The notes: generated from the sequence alone by a model not told the origin. DNA of 50,721 bases from Bacteroidaceae bacterium (GCA_017534535.1 JAFXVZ010000047.1:1-50721), one strand, 5' to 3'; positions 8,252 through 17,095 are shown, counted from the stretch's first letter. A program made the numbers and translations.

Positions 8252-8968
8252 ATGGCAAACAAGTTTACTAAACATATTCCCAATACCATAACCTGTCTTA
8301 ATCTTTTCTCAGGTTGCATTTGTTGCGTGATGGCCATTTGGCATATGTACGAATTTGCTTTGTTGTGTATTATCTTTAGTGCCATCTTCGATTTTTTCGA
8401 CGGTTTGACAGCAAGGGCCTTGGATGCTCACTCCATTATTGGTAAAGATATCGACTCATTAGCCGATGACATCAGCTTCGGTTTGGCACCTGCCATGATG
8501 GTATTTGCTTTCCTGAAATACGACTATCTCCCCGATGCTGTTGGCTTTATGGAACTGTTTCCTTTTATCGCCTTTTTAATAGCTGTATTCTCTGCACTTC
8601 GTCTAGCAAAGTTCAATAACGATAGCAGACAGACAACTTCTTTTTATGGATTACCCGTTCCTGCGAATGCTTTGTTTTGGGGTGCCTCTGTAACGGGGCT
8701 ATCCAACTGGATGCTGAACCTTCCTCTGTTGATTATCATCTTTGCCATCTTGGTTTTTTGCTGGTTACTAGTTAGCGAATTGCCTATGTTTTCTCTAAAA
8801 TTCAAGAACCTCACATGGGCAGACAATAAATTGAGATTTGTGTTTTTGGCTATCAGTGTTGCCCTGCTTTTTTTCGGAATCCCTGGTATCGCCCTCATCA
8901 TTCTCTGGTACATCACCTTATCTGCTGGCATTTGGATGTTTGACATGCTAAATCCTAAAGTAGAATGA
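8252..8968 (+). CDS. pssA: CDP-diacylglycerol-serine O-phosphatidyltransferase
   Basis: 238 residues with about seven or eight membrane helices. The full CDP-alcohol phosphatidyltransferase motif, D-G-x2-A-R-x8-G-x3-D-x3-D, runs from Asp50 to Asp72. It joins serine to CDP-diacylglycerol, giving phosphatidylserine for Psd. It overlaps the next gene by four bases (ATGA), which suggests coupled translation. Confidence 0.93.
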   Translation: MANKFTKHIPNTITCLNLFSGCICCVMAIWHMYEFALLCIIFSAIFDFFDGLTARALDAHSIIGKDIDSLADDISFGLAPAMMVFAFLKYDYLPDAVGFMELFPFIAFLIAVFSALRLAKFNNDSRQTTSFYGLPVPANALFWGASVTGLSNWMLNLPLLIIIFAILVFCWLLVSELPMFSLKFKNLTWADNKLRFVFLAISVALLFFGIPGIALIILWYITLSAGIWMFDMLNPKVE

Positions 8969-9177
8969 TTAAGTTTATCCTCCTCAGCATATTGTTTACC
9001 ATCATCCTGCGTAAGCTTGGCTCACTCTATCTTTATCTAAGACGCGTTTTTGGAGGCGAGAAACATGAGATTAGTCGTACAGACGATGATGTACGTCGTG
9101 CCCCTCATCCCCAACGTCGCAAGAAAGTATTTCAGGATAACGAAGGAGAATATGTAGATTACGAAGAGATTAATTAA
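8965..9177 (+). CDS. DUF4834-family small membrane protein
   Basis: 70 residues: one N-terminal membrane helix (about 2-24), then a charged tail with RRAPHPQRRKK and an acidic end, EYVDYEEIN. It matches my memory of the DUF4834 family, whose function is unknown. It is translationally coupled to pssA by an ATGA overlap. Its 3' end overlaps the convergent tadA gene by eight bases. Confidence 0.75.
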   Translation: MIKFILLSILFTIILRKLGSLYLYLRRVFGGEKHEISRTDDDVRRAPHPQRRKKVFQDNEGEYVDYEEIN

Positions 9178-9613
9178 ACTTACTCCGCTTTGAGGCGAAG
9201 AACGTTTTCATCAGTTCCCCACAAGCATCTGCCATCACGCCACTCACAACAATAGTTTTGGGATGCAACGCTTTTGGCGCAAACTGGGTGTAACCTCGCT
9301 TTTCATCAGAAGCTCCATATACTAACCTACCAAACTGAGCCCATCCAATAGCACCAGCACACATCACACAAGGTTCTACCGTTACATAGAGTGTACACTC
9401 ATTTAAATATTTGCCACCCAACAAGGAAGCAGCAGATGTAATCGCCTGCATTTCAGCATGAGCTGTTACATCCGTCAGGGTTTCCGTCAAATTATGTGCT
9501 CTTGCAATAATACGATCTTTACACACTACCACAGCACCCACAGGCACCTCGCCTGCATCATATGCCACTTGCGCCTCTTGAAGTGCCAACTTCATATAAT
9601 GATTATCGTCCAT
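9170..9613 (-). CDS. tadA: tRNA adenosine(34) deaminase
   Basis: 147 residues in the chosen frame, a complete cytidine/deoxycytidylate deaminase-like fold. Zinc and catalytic residues are HAE (His52, Glu54) and PCVMC (Cys82, Cys85). The enzyme makes inosine at the wobble base of tRNA-Arg(ACG). A frame extending 26 codons upstream overlaps birA and looks unrelated, so the ATG at 9613, one base after the birA stop, is preferred. It is the last gene of the M20-yraN-birA-tadA unit. Confidence 0.9.
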   Translation of the reverse strand: MDDNHYMKLALQEAQVAYDAGEVPVGAVVVCKDRIIARAHNLTETLTDVTAHAEMQAITSAASLLGGKYLNECTLYVTVEPCVMCAGAIGWAQFGRLVYGASDEKRGYTQFAPKALHPKTIVVSGVMADACGELMKTFFASKRSKFN

Positions 9614-9614
9614 A

Positions 9615-10373
9615 TCAGATGATGTATTGTACCTCCTTAAACAAATAACTACGCAACAACCTTTCTTTATCTTCCAAAAAAAGCCTGCCATCTAGCCCCA
9701 CTTTCACCAATTTTGCCATAAACTCACCTTGTGCATCCTTATATCGATAATACCCCTCTTTACGATATAGATGCTGGAAATACAGATCAGACAATTCTAT
9801 AACGACCTGCTCACCACCTCCCAATAATTGGAGATAGAGTTTCCTAATTTCAGACAACACTTGTTGTAACAGCTCCTCCCGATTCACCTCTCTTCCAACA
9901 ATCTGACACAGTGATATTGGGTTAGGAGCGTCACTGAGAAAATAATCTTGGTTTATATTGATGCCTACACCACATACACACCTCCCCAAATTCATCCCTT
10001 GCAAATAAACTTCAATCAATATGCCACAGATTTTCTTATCAAGATAGTATATGTCATTAGGCCATTTCACACTAAAACCATCTGCTTGATAGCTTTGTAA
10101 CACCTGAACGATGCCCAATGATACCACCTGTGAAATGACAAATTGACGCTTAGCAGGCAACGATTCCGGATACAACACAAAGCTGAAGGTAAGATTCTTT
10201 CCTGCCTCCGACTCCCAACTATTGCCTCGCTGCCCTTTACCTGCCGACTGAAACTCTGCCCTCACAGTGGTAAATAACCCCAACTGATCATGCTGCTCTT
10301 CACAAAGCGAAGAGAGATAACGGCTCGTTGAGTCGGTCTGTTCAAGAACTATGATGGGGAAATCAAAATCCAT
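9615..10373 (-). CDS. birA: biotin-[acetyl-CoA-carboxylase] ligase
   Basis: 252 residues, the monofunctional type with no N-terminal helix-turn-helix. Biotin ligase motifs are QTDSTSRYL, AGKGQRGNSWES (biotinoyl-AMP loop), VKWPNDIYY and GILIE, with GVGININ later. It attaches biotin to carboxyl carrier proteins in the cytoplasm; without a DNA-binding domain it should not act as a repressor. It follows yraN after 21 bases and is adjacent to tadA. Confidence 0.92.
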   Translation of the reverse strand: MDFDFPIIVLEQTDSTSRYLSSLCEEQHDQLGLFTTVRAEFQSAGKGQRGNSWESEAGKNLTFSFVLYPESLPAKRQFVISQVVSLGIVQVLQSYQADGFSVKWPNDIYYLDKKICGILIEVYLQGMNLGRCVCGVGININQDYFLSDAPNPISLCQIVGREVNREELLQQVLSEIRKLYLQLLGGGEQVVIELSDLYFQHLYRKEGYYRYKDAQGEFMAKLVKVGLDGRLFLEDKERLLRSYLFKEVQYII

Positions 10374-10394
10374 ACACCTTATTTATTTTAAACA

Positions 10395-10760
10395 CTAACT
10401 CTGCATTGGGTTGAAGGCATACTCAACATGTTCAATATCAAAAAAACCATCTGAGCCCACCAGTGTGATAATATCAAAATACACAGGGTCGTCAATATTA
10501 AAGTATTTAATATAAGCATCGGTAGCCCGCATAAGCCTTTTGCGTTTCTGACGATCTACACTCTCAATCGGACTCTTGAAATTATCCCTAGTGCGAGTCT
10601 TCACTTCTATCACCCTCACCTCGCCATCTTTATAAGCCACAATATCGAGTTCCCAATGCTTGAAACGCCAGTTTCTATGACGTATCACAAAGCCTTTGCT
10701 CTCCAAATACCTCACAGCAGCCTCCTCACCTGCCTTGCCCAACTCGTTATGCGCTGCCAT
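10395..10760 (-). CDS. YraN-family (UPF0102) nuclease-like protein
   Basis: 121 residues of the YraN family: HNELGKAGEEAAVRYL at the start, then WRFKHWELDIVAYKDGEVRVIEVKTR. This is the D-x(n)-E-V-K arrangement of PD-(D/E)xK nuclease folds (Asp in ELDIVA, then Glu and Lys in EVKTR). Its cellular role is not settled. The gene lies between the M20 peptidase (13 bases upstream) and birA, all on the minus strand. Confidence 0.88.
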   Translation of the reverse strand: MAAHNELGKAGEEAAVRYLESKGFVIRHRNWRFKHWELDIVAYKDGEVRVIEVKTRTRDNFKSPIESVDRQKRKRLMRATDAYIKYFNIDDPVYFDIITLVGSDGFFDIEHVEYAFNPMQS

Positions 10761-10773
10761 TTTACTTCAAAAT

Positions 10774-11847
10774 TTATATCTCAATACCATCCAGCAATTG
10801 CAGATAAAGATGGATAGCTTCCTCAATCTCCTGTACAAAAACGAACTCATCAGCTGTATGACTCCTACTGCTTTTGCCTGGTCCCATCTTCATGCTAGGG
10901 AAAGGCATCAATGCCTGATCACTCAGGGTTGGTGATCCAAAAGACTTGCGGCCCAAAGCTGTAGCTCGTTGCACCAAAGGGTGATCTGTTGGCGTAAGGG
11001 AAGAGTTCAGACGGAAAGAGCGAGCTTTTGGCTCACCACTAATATGTGCCTTTATTTCAGCAAACAGTTGTTCGTTGCTATAGCACTCATTACTCCGCAC
11101 ATCTACAGTAAAAGTACACAAATCTGGCACTACATTGTGTTGCGTACCAGCATGAATTACCGTCACATTCATCTTCACGGGCCCCAACATCTTTGAGACC
11201 TTAGGGAACTGATAATCACGAAACCAGCGGATGTCATCTAGCACCTTGTAGATGGCATTTTCGCCCTCATCTCTGGCTGCATGTCCTGATTTGCCGTGCG
11301 CTTCAACGTCAATCACCATCAGTCCTTTTTCCGCGATGGCAGGATGCATCTCAGTAGGTTCCCCCACAATGGCGAAGTTCACAGGTGGCAAGTCGGAAAG
11401 CACACTCTCTATACCTCCCTTACCAGAAACCTCCTCTTCACAAGAAGCCAAAAATAGTAAGTTGTAAGGCTGACTCTCCTGACATAGGGTGAGGAACACC
11501 TGCAGTAAACTCACCAAGCTTGCCCCTGCATCGTTACTCCCCAAGCCATACAATTTACCATTACTCTCCAAATGGGGAGTAAAGGGATCCTTCAGCCACC
11601 CACTCACTGGCTTCACCGTGTCTATATGCGAGTTCAACAAGAGGGTCAATTTCTGCAAATCGAATCCAGGACTCATACACCAAACATTGTTTCCCTTACG
11701 ACTAGTTTCCATGCCTAGTGCCTCAATGTACTGTTGCAAACAATCAGCGGCAAGTTGCTCATCGCGACTCACCGATGGGATGCTAATAAGCTGCTTTAAC
11801 AGCCCAATTGCCTCTTCAGACAGTCTTTTTACATCGTAATTCATCAT
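10774..11847 (-). CDS. M20-family metallopeptidase, ArgE/DapE-like deacylase
   Basis: 357 residues. Di-metal motifs of the family: LLNSHIDTVKP (His, Asp), LYGLGSNDAGAS (Asp), ASCEEEVSG (Glu-Glu), IVGEPTEM, and a C-terminal SRSHTADEF with a metal His. Family members deacylate acetylornithine, succinylornithine or succinyl-diaminopimelate, or act as di/tripeptidases. In Bacteroidota this form is commonly taken as the arginine-pathway deacylase, but no other arg gene is here. A TAAGTTTG -7 box lies at 11867-11874 on the minus strand. It leads the yraN-birA-tadA unit. Confidence 0.85.
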   Translation of the reverse strand: MMNYDVKRLSEEAIGLLKQLISIPSVSRDEQLAADCLQQYIEALGMETSRKGNNVWCMSPGFDLQKLTLLLNSHIDTVKPVSGWLKDPFTPHLESNGKLYGLGSNDAGASLVSLLQVFLTLCQESQPYNLLFLASCEEEVSGKGGIESVLSDLPPVNFAIVGEPTEMHPAIAEKGLMVIDVEAHGKSGHAARDEGENAIYKVLDDIRWFRDYQFPKVSKMLGPVKMNVTVIHAGTQHNVVPDLCTFTVDVRSNECYSNEQLFAEIKAHISGEPKARSFRLNSSLTPTDHPLVQRATALGRKSFGSPTLSDQALMPFPSMKMGPGKSSRSHTADEFVFVQEIEEAIHLYLQLLDGIEI

Positions 11848-11910
11848 TTTTACCAGAATTATTATGCAAACTTAAGAAAATAATTTAAATTTACGCAATA
11901 AAAACCTCAA

Positions 11911-11926
11911 GGTTTCACGTGAAACC
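11911..11926. promoter_or_regulatory. parS-like centromere site
   Basis: GGTTTCACGTGAAACC is a perfect 16-base palindrome. Its inner 14 bases, GTTTCACGTGAAAC, equal the conserved core of the chromosomal parS site bound by ParB. It lies between the divergent M20 and acyl-CoA ligase genes, two bases before the -7 box of the ligase gene. parS sites cluster near the replication origin, so the window is probably origin-proximal. Confidence 0.85.
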
Positions 11927-11928
11927 GC

Positions 11929-11936
11929 TATCTTTG
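11929..11936 (+). promoter_or_regulatory. -7 element of the acyl-CoA ligase gene
   Basis: TATCTTTG, 24 bases before the ATG at 11960. No good -33 TTTG is found 19-21 bases upstream; that spacer is occupied by the parS palindrome. Confidence 0.5.
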
Positions 11937-11959
11937 CAAGAAAATTAGAATAGTTTGCT

Positions 11960-13774
11960 ATGCCAATGAAACATTTGTCTGCATTAGTTGACCTCCAAGT
12001 CGAGAAATTAGGAGCCGACTTTGCAGTTTTGAAGTATCGAGATGATAACGGCGAATGGCTGACCATAACATGGGGGCAGTTCCAAAGCCAAATACGCCAA
12101 GCTGCCAATGCTATGGCAGTTTTAGGTATGGAAGAAGAAGAGAATGTGGGCATCTTTTCACAAAACAAACCTGAAAGTTTTGTGATAGATTTCGCCAACA
12201 TGTACAATCGTGCTGTATCCGTACCGTTATACGCCACCTCATCACCTTCCCAAGCTCAGTATATTGTGACTGACGCTGAGATTAAGCTGTTGTTTGTGGG
12301 TGAGCAATATCAGTATGACACCATCATGTCTGTATTGTCACAATGTCATACCCTAAAGAAGATTGTGATTTACGACCATAAGGTAAGCAAGCACCCACAA
12401 GATAAGATATCCATCTACTTCGATGAGTTCCTACGTTTGGGTGAGGGTTTGCCTAAGAACGACCTTGTGGAAGCACGCAAGGCCAAGGGTAAGCCAGAGG
12501 ATATGCTGGGTCTGCTTTATACCAGTGGTACTACAGGTGAACCTAAGGGTGTAATGTTATTGCATGCCAGTATGATAGACCAGTTCCGCAATCATCACGA
12601 TCGCTTGGGTGACCAAATGAAACCAGGCGATGTAAGCATGAACTTCCTGCCACTTACCCATGTGTTTGAGCGTGGATGGAGCTATGTTTGCTTATATGAA
12701 GGAATTACCATTGCGGTCAACTTGCGTCCACAAGATATTCAACAAGCCATCAAGGAGGTGCATCCAAGCCACATGTGCAGCGTGCCCCGTTTCTGGGAAA
12801 AAGTGTATATAGGTGTTCAGCAGAAGATTGCTAATGAAAAGGGATTAAAGAAAACACTGATGGAAAATGCAATCAAGGTAGGCAAGAAATACAATGTGGA
12901 TTGCTTAAATAAAGGCATCAAACCATCCAAGTGGCTATCCTTGCAGTATAAGTTTTATGAGAAGACTGTTATCTCTACTTTGAAGAGGGTACTGGGCTTG
13001 GAGAATGCCAAGTTCTTCCCTACTGCAGGTGCAGCTGTAAGCAATGAGGTGTGCGAGTTCGTACATGCTGTAGGCATAAACATGATCGTAGGTTATGGCC
13101 TCACAGAGTCATTTGCCACCGTATGCTGCTACCCATTGGAACACTATACACCAGGGTCTGTGGGATTAATCATCCCAAGCTTGAAGGTGAAGATTGACCC
13201 TGAAACAGAAGAAATTCTTTTGAAAGGTCCTACCATCATGAAGGGTTATTACAAGAAAGAAGAAGCCAATGCAAAGGCATTTACTGATGATGGCTTTTTC
13301 CGCACTGGCGATACTGGCTGGTTGGAAGGTCGCACCCTGTTTCTGAAGGAGCGCATCAAAGATCTGATGAAGACATCTAACGGTAAATATATTAGCCCAC
13401 AGGCACTGGAAGCCAAGTTGGGCATCGACCGATTCATTGAGCAGGTGGCTATTGTTGCCGATGGCAGGAAATTTGTCTCGGCACTTATTGTGCCATCTTA
13501 CGAGGCACTGAAAGATTTTGCCACTCAGAAGGGAATCTCTTACCAGTCGATGGAGGAGTTGCTGCAACACAAGCGAGTACTGGATTTGTTCCAAAACCGC
13601 ATTGACACCCTACAGCAGGAGTTTGCTCACTATGAGCAGATCAAGCGTTTTACCCTGTTGGCAACACCTTTCAGTATGGAACATGGCGAACTGACTAACA
13701 CCTTAAAGTTGCGTCGCAATGTGGTGGCACAGAATTATAAGGCGTTGATTGACAAAATGTACGAAGAGAGCTAA
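11960..13774 (+). CDS. long-chain acyl-CoA ligase (AMP-forming)
   Basis: 604 residues of the ANL adenylating superfamily. The P-loop is LLYTSGTTGEPKGVML (about residue 190), followed by FLPLTHVFERGW, the A5-like VGYGLTES and the A7-A8 RTGDTGWLEGRTLFLKERIKDLMKTSNGK region, where I quote only the landmarks. The size and long C-terminal part fit bacterial FadD/FAA-type synthetases that charge long-chain fatty acids with CoA at the membrane. The start could also be the third codon (11966). The stop is two bases before prfB, so both may be read together. Confidence 0.9.
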   Translation: MPMKHLSALVDLQVEKLGADFAVLKYRDDNGEWLTITWGQFQSQIRQAANAMAVLGMEEEENVGIFSQNKPESFVIDFANMYNRAVSVPLYATSSPSQAQYIVTDAEIKLLFVGEQYQYDTIMSVLSQCHTLKKIVIYDHKVSKHPQDKISIYFDEFLRLGEGLPKNDLVEARKAKGKPEDMLGLLYTSGTTGEPKGVMLLHASMIDQFRNHHDRLGDQMKPGDVSMNFLPLTHVFERGWSYVCLYEGITIAVNLRPQDIQQAIKEVHPSHMCSVPRFWEKVYIGVQQKIANEKGLKKTLMENAIKVGKKYNVDCLNKGIKPSKWLSLQYKFYEKTVISTLKRVLGLENAKFFPTAGAAVSNEVCEFVHAVGINMIVGYGLTESFATVCCYPLEHYTPGSVGLIIPSLKVKIDPETEEILLKGPTIMKGYYKKEEANAKAFTDDGFFRTGDTGWLEGRTLFLKERIKDLMKTSNGKYISPQALEAKLGIDRFIEQVAIVADGRKFVSALIVPSYEALKDFATQKGISYQSMEELLQHKRVLDLFQNRIDTLQQEFAHYEQIKRFTLLATPFSMEHGELTNTLKLRRNVVAQNYKALIDKMYEES

Positions 13775-13776
13775 TT

Positions 13777-14889
13777 ATGATAACAAGTGATCAATTAAAA
13801 GAGATAAAAGAAAGATGTAGCGCCTTGAACCGCTACCTGGACATCGAGGGCAAACAGATGCAGTATGAAGAAGAACAGCTGCGTACTCACGACCCCGACT
13901 TCTGGAGTGACCAGAAAGCTGCCGAGGCTCAAATGAAGAAGGTGAAGGAACTGGAGAAGTGGCTGAATGGTTATAAAGAAGTGGCTACCCTCACCGAGGA
14001 ACTCCAGTTAGCTTTTGACTTTTTCAAGGACGAACTGGTGACAGAGGAAGAAGTGGATACCTCTTATCGCAAGGCATTGGATGCTATAGAGGCATTGGAG
14101 CTGAAGAATATGTTGCGCGATGAAGCCGACAACATGGATTGTGTGCTGAAGATCAACTCTGGTGCTGGTGGCACGGAGAGCCAGGATTGGGCAAGCATGT
14201 TGATGCGTATGTATCTTCGCTATGCTGAGACACATGGATACAAGACCACCATTTCGAACCTGCAAGAAGGTGATGAGGCTGGCATCAAGACATGCACCAT
14301 CGAAATCTTAGGCGACTATGCCTACGGATACCTTAAGGGTGAAAACGGTGTGCATCGCCTAGTGCGTGTATCGCCTTACAATGCACAAGGAAAGCGAATG
14401 ACATCGTTCGCTTCTGTATTTGCCTCTCCATTGGTGGACGATACTATCGAAGTAAAGGTGGATATGGCATGTGTTTCTTGGGATACTTTCCGAAGTAGCG
14501 GCGCTGGCGGTCAGAATGTGAACAAAGTGGAATCTGGAGTTCGCCTTCGTTACCAATACAAAGACCCTTACACGGGTGAAGAGGAAGAGATCCTGATTGA
14601 GAATACTGAAACGCGTGACCAGCCCAAAAATCGCGAAAATGCTATGCAGCACCTAAAGTCTATCCTCTATGACAAGGAGTTGCAGCACCGTAATGAGGAG
14701 AAGGCTAAGGTGGAAGCTGGCAAGAAGAAGATTGAGTGGGGCTCTCAGATTCGCAGTTATGTGTTTGATGATCGCCGTGTGAAAGACCACCGCACCAATT
14801 ACCAGACATCCGATGTGAATGGCGTGATGGATGGTAAGATTGACGGGTTCATCAAGGCGTATCTGATGGAATTTTCATCAAAAGAGTAG
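13777..14889 (+). CDS. prfB: peptide chain release factor 2
   Basis: 370 residues, full length. The GGQ motif is at residues 244-246 in SSGAGGQNVNKVES. Codon recognition motif in the position of the RF2 SPF is SPY (199-201). It releases peptides at UGA and UAA. Many prfB genes carry a UGA-dependent +1 frameshift around codon 25. Here the matching place reads CTG GAC (Leu21-Asp22) in one open frame, so that autoregulation is absent. It begins two bases after the acyl-CoA ligase stop. Confidence 0.94.
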   Translation: MITSDQLKEIKERCSALNRYLDIEGKQMQYEEEQLRTHDPDFWSDQKAAEAQMKKVKELEKWLNGYKEVATLTEELQLAFDFFKDELVTEEEVDTSYRKALDAIEALELKNMLRDEADNMDCVLKINSGAGGTESQDWASMLMRMYLRYAETHGYKTTISNLQEGDEAGIKTCTIEILGDYAYGYLKGENGVHRLVRVSPYNAQGKRMTSFASVFASPLVDDTIEVKVDMACVSWDTFRSSGAGGQNVNKVESGVRLRYQYKDPYTGEEEEILIENTETRDQPKNRENAMQHLKSILYDKELQHRNEEKAKVEAGKKKIEWGSQIRSYVFDDRRVKDHRTNYQTSDVNGVMDGKIDGFIKAYLMEFSSKE

Positions 14890-14916
14890 ATAACTAATAA
14901 ACTAAAACATAATACT

Positions 14917-15060
14917 ATGGCAAAAACTGTTAGAAATCAAAAAAGGCAAGCTCGTGAGAAGCTGCAGGAGAAACAAGGTAAGCAGATGTTGTTTGGCTTC
15001 GCCATCATCGCCATCGTACTGGTGGTACTGATGTTCATCTACTACTCTAACCAGGTATAA
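14917..15060 (+). CDS. 47-residue single-helix membrane peptide
   Basis: A short open frame with ATG at 14917 and TAA at 15058-15060. The N-terminal half is basic and charged (KTVRNQKRQAREKLQEKQ), the second half a membrane helix (FGFAIIAIVLVVLMFIYY, about residues 26-43). It lies 27 bases after prfB and three bases before the CYTH gene on the same strand, so it is well placed for co-translation. No family is recognised; the layout suggests a cytoplasmic-side anchor or small regulator at the inner membrane. Confidence 0.65.
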   Translation: MAKTVRNQKRQAREKLQEKQGKQMLFGFAIIAIVLVVLMFIYYSNQV

Positions 15061-15063
15061 TCC

Positions 15064-15540
15064 ATGCCTCAGGAGATAGAGCGCAAGTTCCTGGTAACTG
15101 ACGACAGTTACAAGAGCTTCGCCACATCAAGCAGTCATATCGTGCAAGGCTACATAGCCAGTGGGAAAGGCAGCACAGTACGTGTTCGCATTCGTGACGA
15201 CAAGGGCTACCTCACTATAAAGGGGGCATCTGATGCCGCTGGTCTAAGTCGTTATGAATGGGAACGCGAGATTGATGTGGCTGATGCCCACGACTTGATG
15301 AAGCTCTGCGAACCTGGCGTTATCGACAAGGTGAGATATTTGGTGCCCTCAGGACATCACATTTTTGAGGTGGATGAATTCTTTGGCGATAACCAAGGAT
15401 TGGTGATTGCCGAGGTAGAATTGGCGTCGGAAGACGAACCTTACATCAAACCCACTTTCATTGGCGAAGAGGTGACAGGTAACCGTAGATATTATAACTC
15501 ACATTTGAGAGTATATCCATATTGTGTTTGGAAGACATGA
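15064..15540 (+). CDS. CYTH-domain protein (triphosphate tunnel fold)
   Basis: 158 residues covering one CYTH domain. The signature ExExK appears as EIERKFLV at residues 4-11; alternating charged strands follow (VRVRIRDDKGYLTIKG, YEWEREID, EVDEFFGDN, VIAEVELASEDE). Such proteins hydrolyse inorganic triphosphate or thiamine triphosphate, and some are class IV adenylate cyclases. The short bacterial form like this is usually a triphosphatase. The stop codon overlaps the ATG of the next gene. Confidence 0.85.
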   Translation: MPQEIERKFLVTDDSYKSFATSSSHIVQGYIASGKGSTVRVRIRDDKGYLTIKGASDAAGLSRYEWEREIDVADAHDLMKLCEPGVIDKVRYLVPSGHHIFEVDEFFGDNQGLVIAEVELASEDEPYIKPTFIGEEVTGNRRYYNSHLRVYPYCVWKT

Positions 15541-16841
15541 ATAGTGTTCAATGGACAGAGTACATCCCACAAGAGATGATTAACTTCTTGTTAGTCACGC
15601 TATTTTCTTTGCTGATAGGACTATCGCTTCATAGGCTCAACCTGAACAAAGACAGCGAGAGAATCCTATTTGGCACCGATCGTACATTTACGTTCATTGG
15701 AATCTTGGGCTATTTGCTCTACATCCTCGAGCCAGACACCTACACTCTCTATATCTTTGGAGGTGCCCTACTGGGCATCCTACTAGCCATCCATTATTAC
15801 GTCAAGCAGTCGCAGTATCATCTGTTTGGTGTGACCACCATTGTCATCGCCCTCATCACCTACTCATTGCCTCCCATCGTGGTAACCCAACCCTCGTGGT
15901 TTTATGTGATGGTGGTGGTGCTGGTGTTGCTTTTCATCGAGATGAAACACAATTTTGCCGAACTGGCACAGCGTATGAAAAACGACGAAATGGTAACGCT
16001 GGCGAAATTCCTAGCCATCAGTGGAATCATCCTGCCTATCCTACCCGATGAGAACCTATTGCCTGGCATCAACCTCACTCCTTACACCGTATGGCTCGCC
16101 ACCGTGGTAGTAAGTGGCATCTCTTACCTCTCTTATTTATTGAAGAGGTATGTGTTCCGTGAGTCGGGCACTTTGGTTAGTGGTATCATAGGTGGCCTCT
16201 ACAGCAGTACTGCCACCATCAGCGTACTGGCTCGCAAGGGCAAACAGACCACAGGTGCAGAAGCAGAGGAGTGTGTAGCAGCTATGTTGATGGCTGTCAG
16301 CATGATGTTCCTTCGTTTCCTGGTATTGATAGGCATCTTCAGCAAAGAAACGCTGTTCATCATCTGGCCATATATGCTGGTAATGTCAGTTGTGGCTTTT
16401 GTGGTAGGCATACGCATTCACCTAAAGAACCGACAGCTGTTAGCCGCTGCAATGAAGTTTGAAGACGATACAGACAGCAGTAACCCCTTGGAGTTCAAGG
16501 TGGCGTTGATATTTGCCGTGCTCTTCGTTGTGTTTACCCTCGTGACACACTATACCTTGGTCTATGCAGGTAATAGTGGTTTACATGTACTCTCTTTCAT
16601 TGCCGGACTAAGTGACATCACACCATTTATCCTGAACTTGTTAGAGAGCACAGGCAGCATCGCGGTAGCTGTAGTGGCAGCTTGTAGCATGCAGGCTATC
16701 GTCAGCAACATCTGTGTGAATATGTGCTACGCACTCTTTTTCTCAGGTGGCAACCAGACCATGAAACCCCTTATTCTCCGTAGCTTCGGCATCGTCATTG
16801 CCGCCAACATCCTCATGCTGGCTCTGCATTATTTCTTATAA
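15537..16841 (+). CDS. MgtC-like N-domain and DUF4010 membrane protein
   Basis: 434 residues, hydrophobic throughout, with about 12 membrane helices. The N-terminal part resembles MgtC/SapB (LLIGLSLHRLN, then GTDRTFTFIGILGYLLYIL). The C-terminal half fits DUF4010 (SGIIGGLYSSTATISVLARKG). Function is unknown; relatives are linked to magnesium or stress adaptation without a shown transport activity. The ATG at 15537 overlaps the CYTH stop (ATGA) and is preferred over a frame starting five codons earlier. Confidence 0.8.
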   Translation: MNSVQWTEYIPQEMINFLLVTLFSLLIGLSLHRLNLNKDSERILFGTDRTFTFIGILGYLLYILEPDTYTLYIFGGALLGILLAIHYYVKQSQYHLFGVTTIVIALITYSLPPIVVTQPSWFYVMVVVLVLLFIEMKHNFAELAQRMKNDEMVTLAKFLAISGIILPILPDENLLPGINLTPYTVWLATVVVSGISYLSYLLKRYVFRESGTLVSGIIGGLYSSTATISVLARKGKQTTGAEAEECVAAMLMAVSMMFLRFLVLIGIFSKETLFIIWPYMLVMSVVAFVVGIRIHLKNRQLLAAAMKFEDDTDSSNPLEFKVALIFAVLFVVFTLVTHYTLVYAGNSGLHVLSFIAGLSDITPFILNLLESTGSIAVAVVAACSMQAIVSNICVNMCYALFFSGGNQTMKPLILRSFGIVIAANILMLALHYFL

Positions 16842-16881
16842 AACAATCTATCTTATCAAGTCCTATTTATTTGCATTCTTT

Positions 16882-17013
16882 GTCGGAATGCCTTCCAATG
16901 CTCGTCGCAGTATTTCCTATCACCTGTCGCAGTATCCCCTATCACTCGTTGAAATATCTCCTTTACCCCCATAACAGATATTCCGATGACCCATAGCAGA
17001 TATTGAAGCACCC
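16882..17013. repeat. six degenerate 22-base tandem repeats
   Basis: Six successive 22-base units begin at 16882, 16904, 16926, 16948, 16970 and 16992. Most start GTCG/GTTG or ATAR and end in a C-rich ACCCC-like tail. Units two and three agree at about 19 of 22 positions; the rest drift. A seventh weaker unit may precede them at 16860. The array fills most of the gap between the MgtC-like gene and luxS. Nothing else is seen from 17014 to 17095 except A-rich sequence. Confidence 0.55.
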
Positions 17014-17095
17014 CATCACAAAGTCTAAGACGAGTGATGGCAATGATAAAAAGCTAGGGAAAAAAGAAGTTGGAGCAGATGATTCCTGAAAAAGA

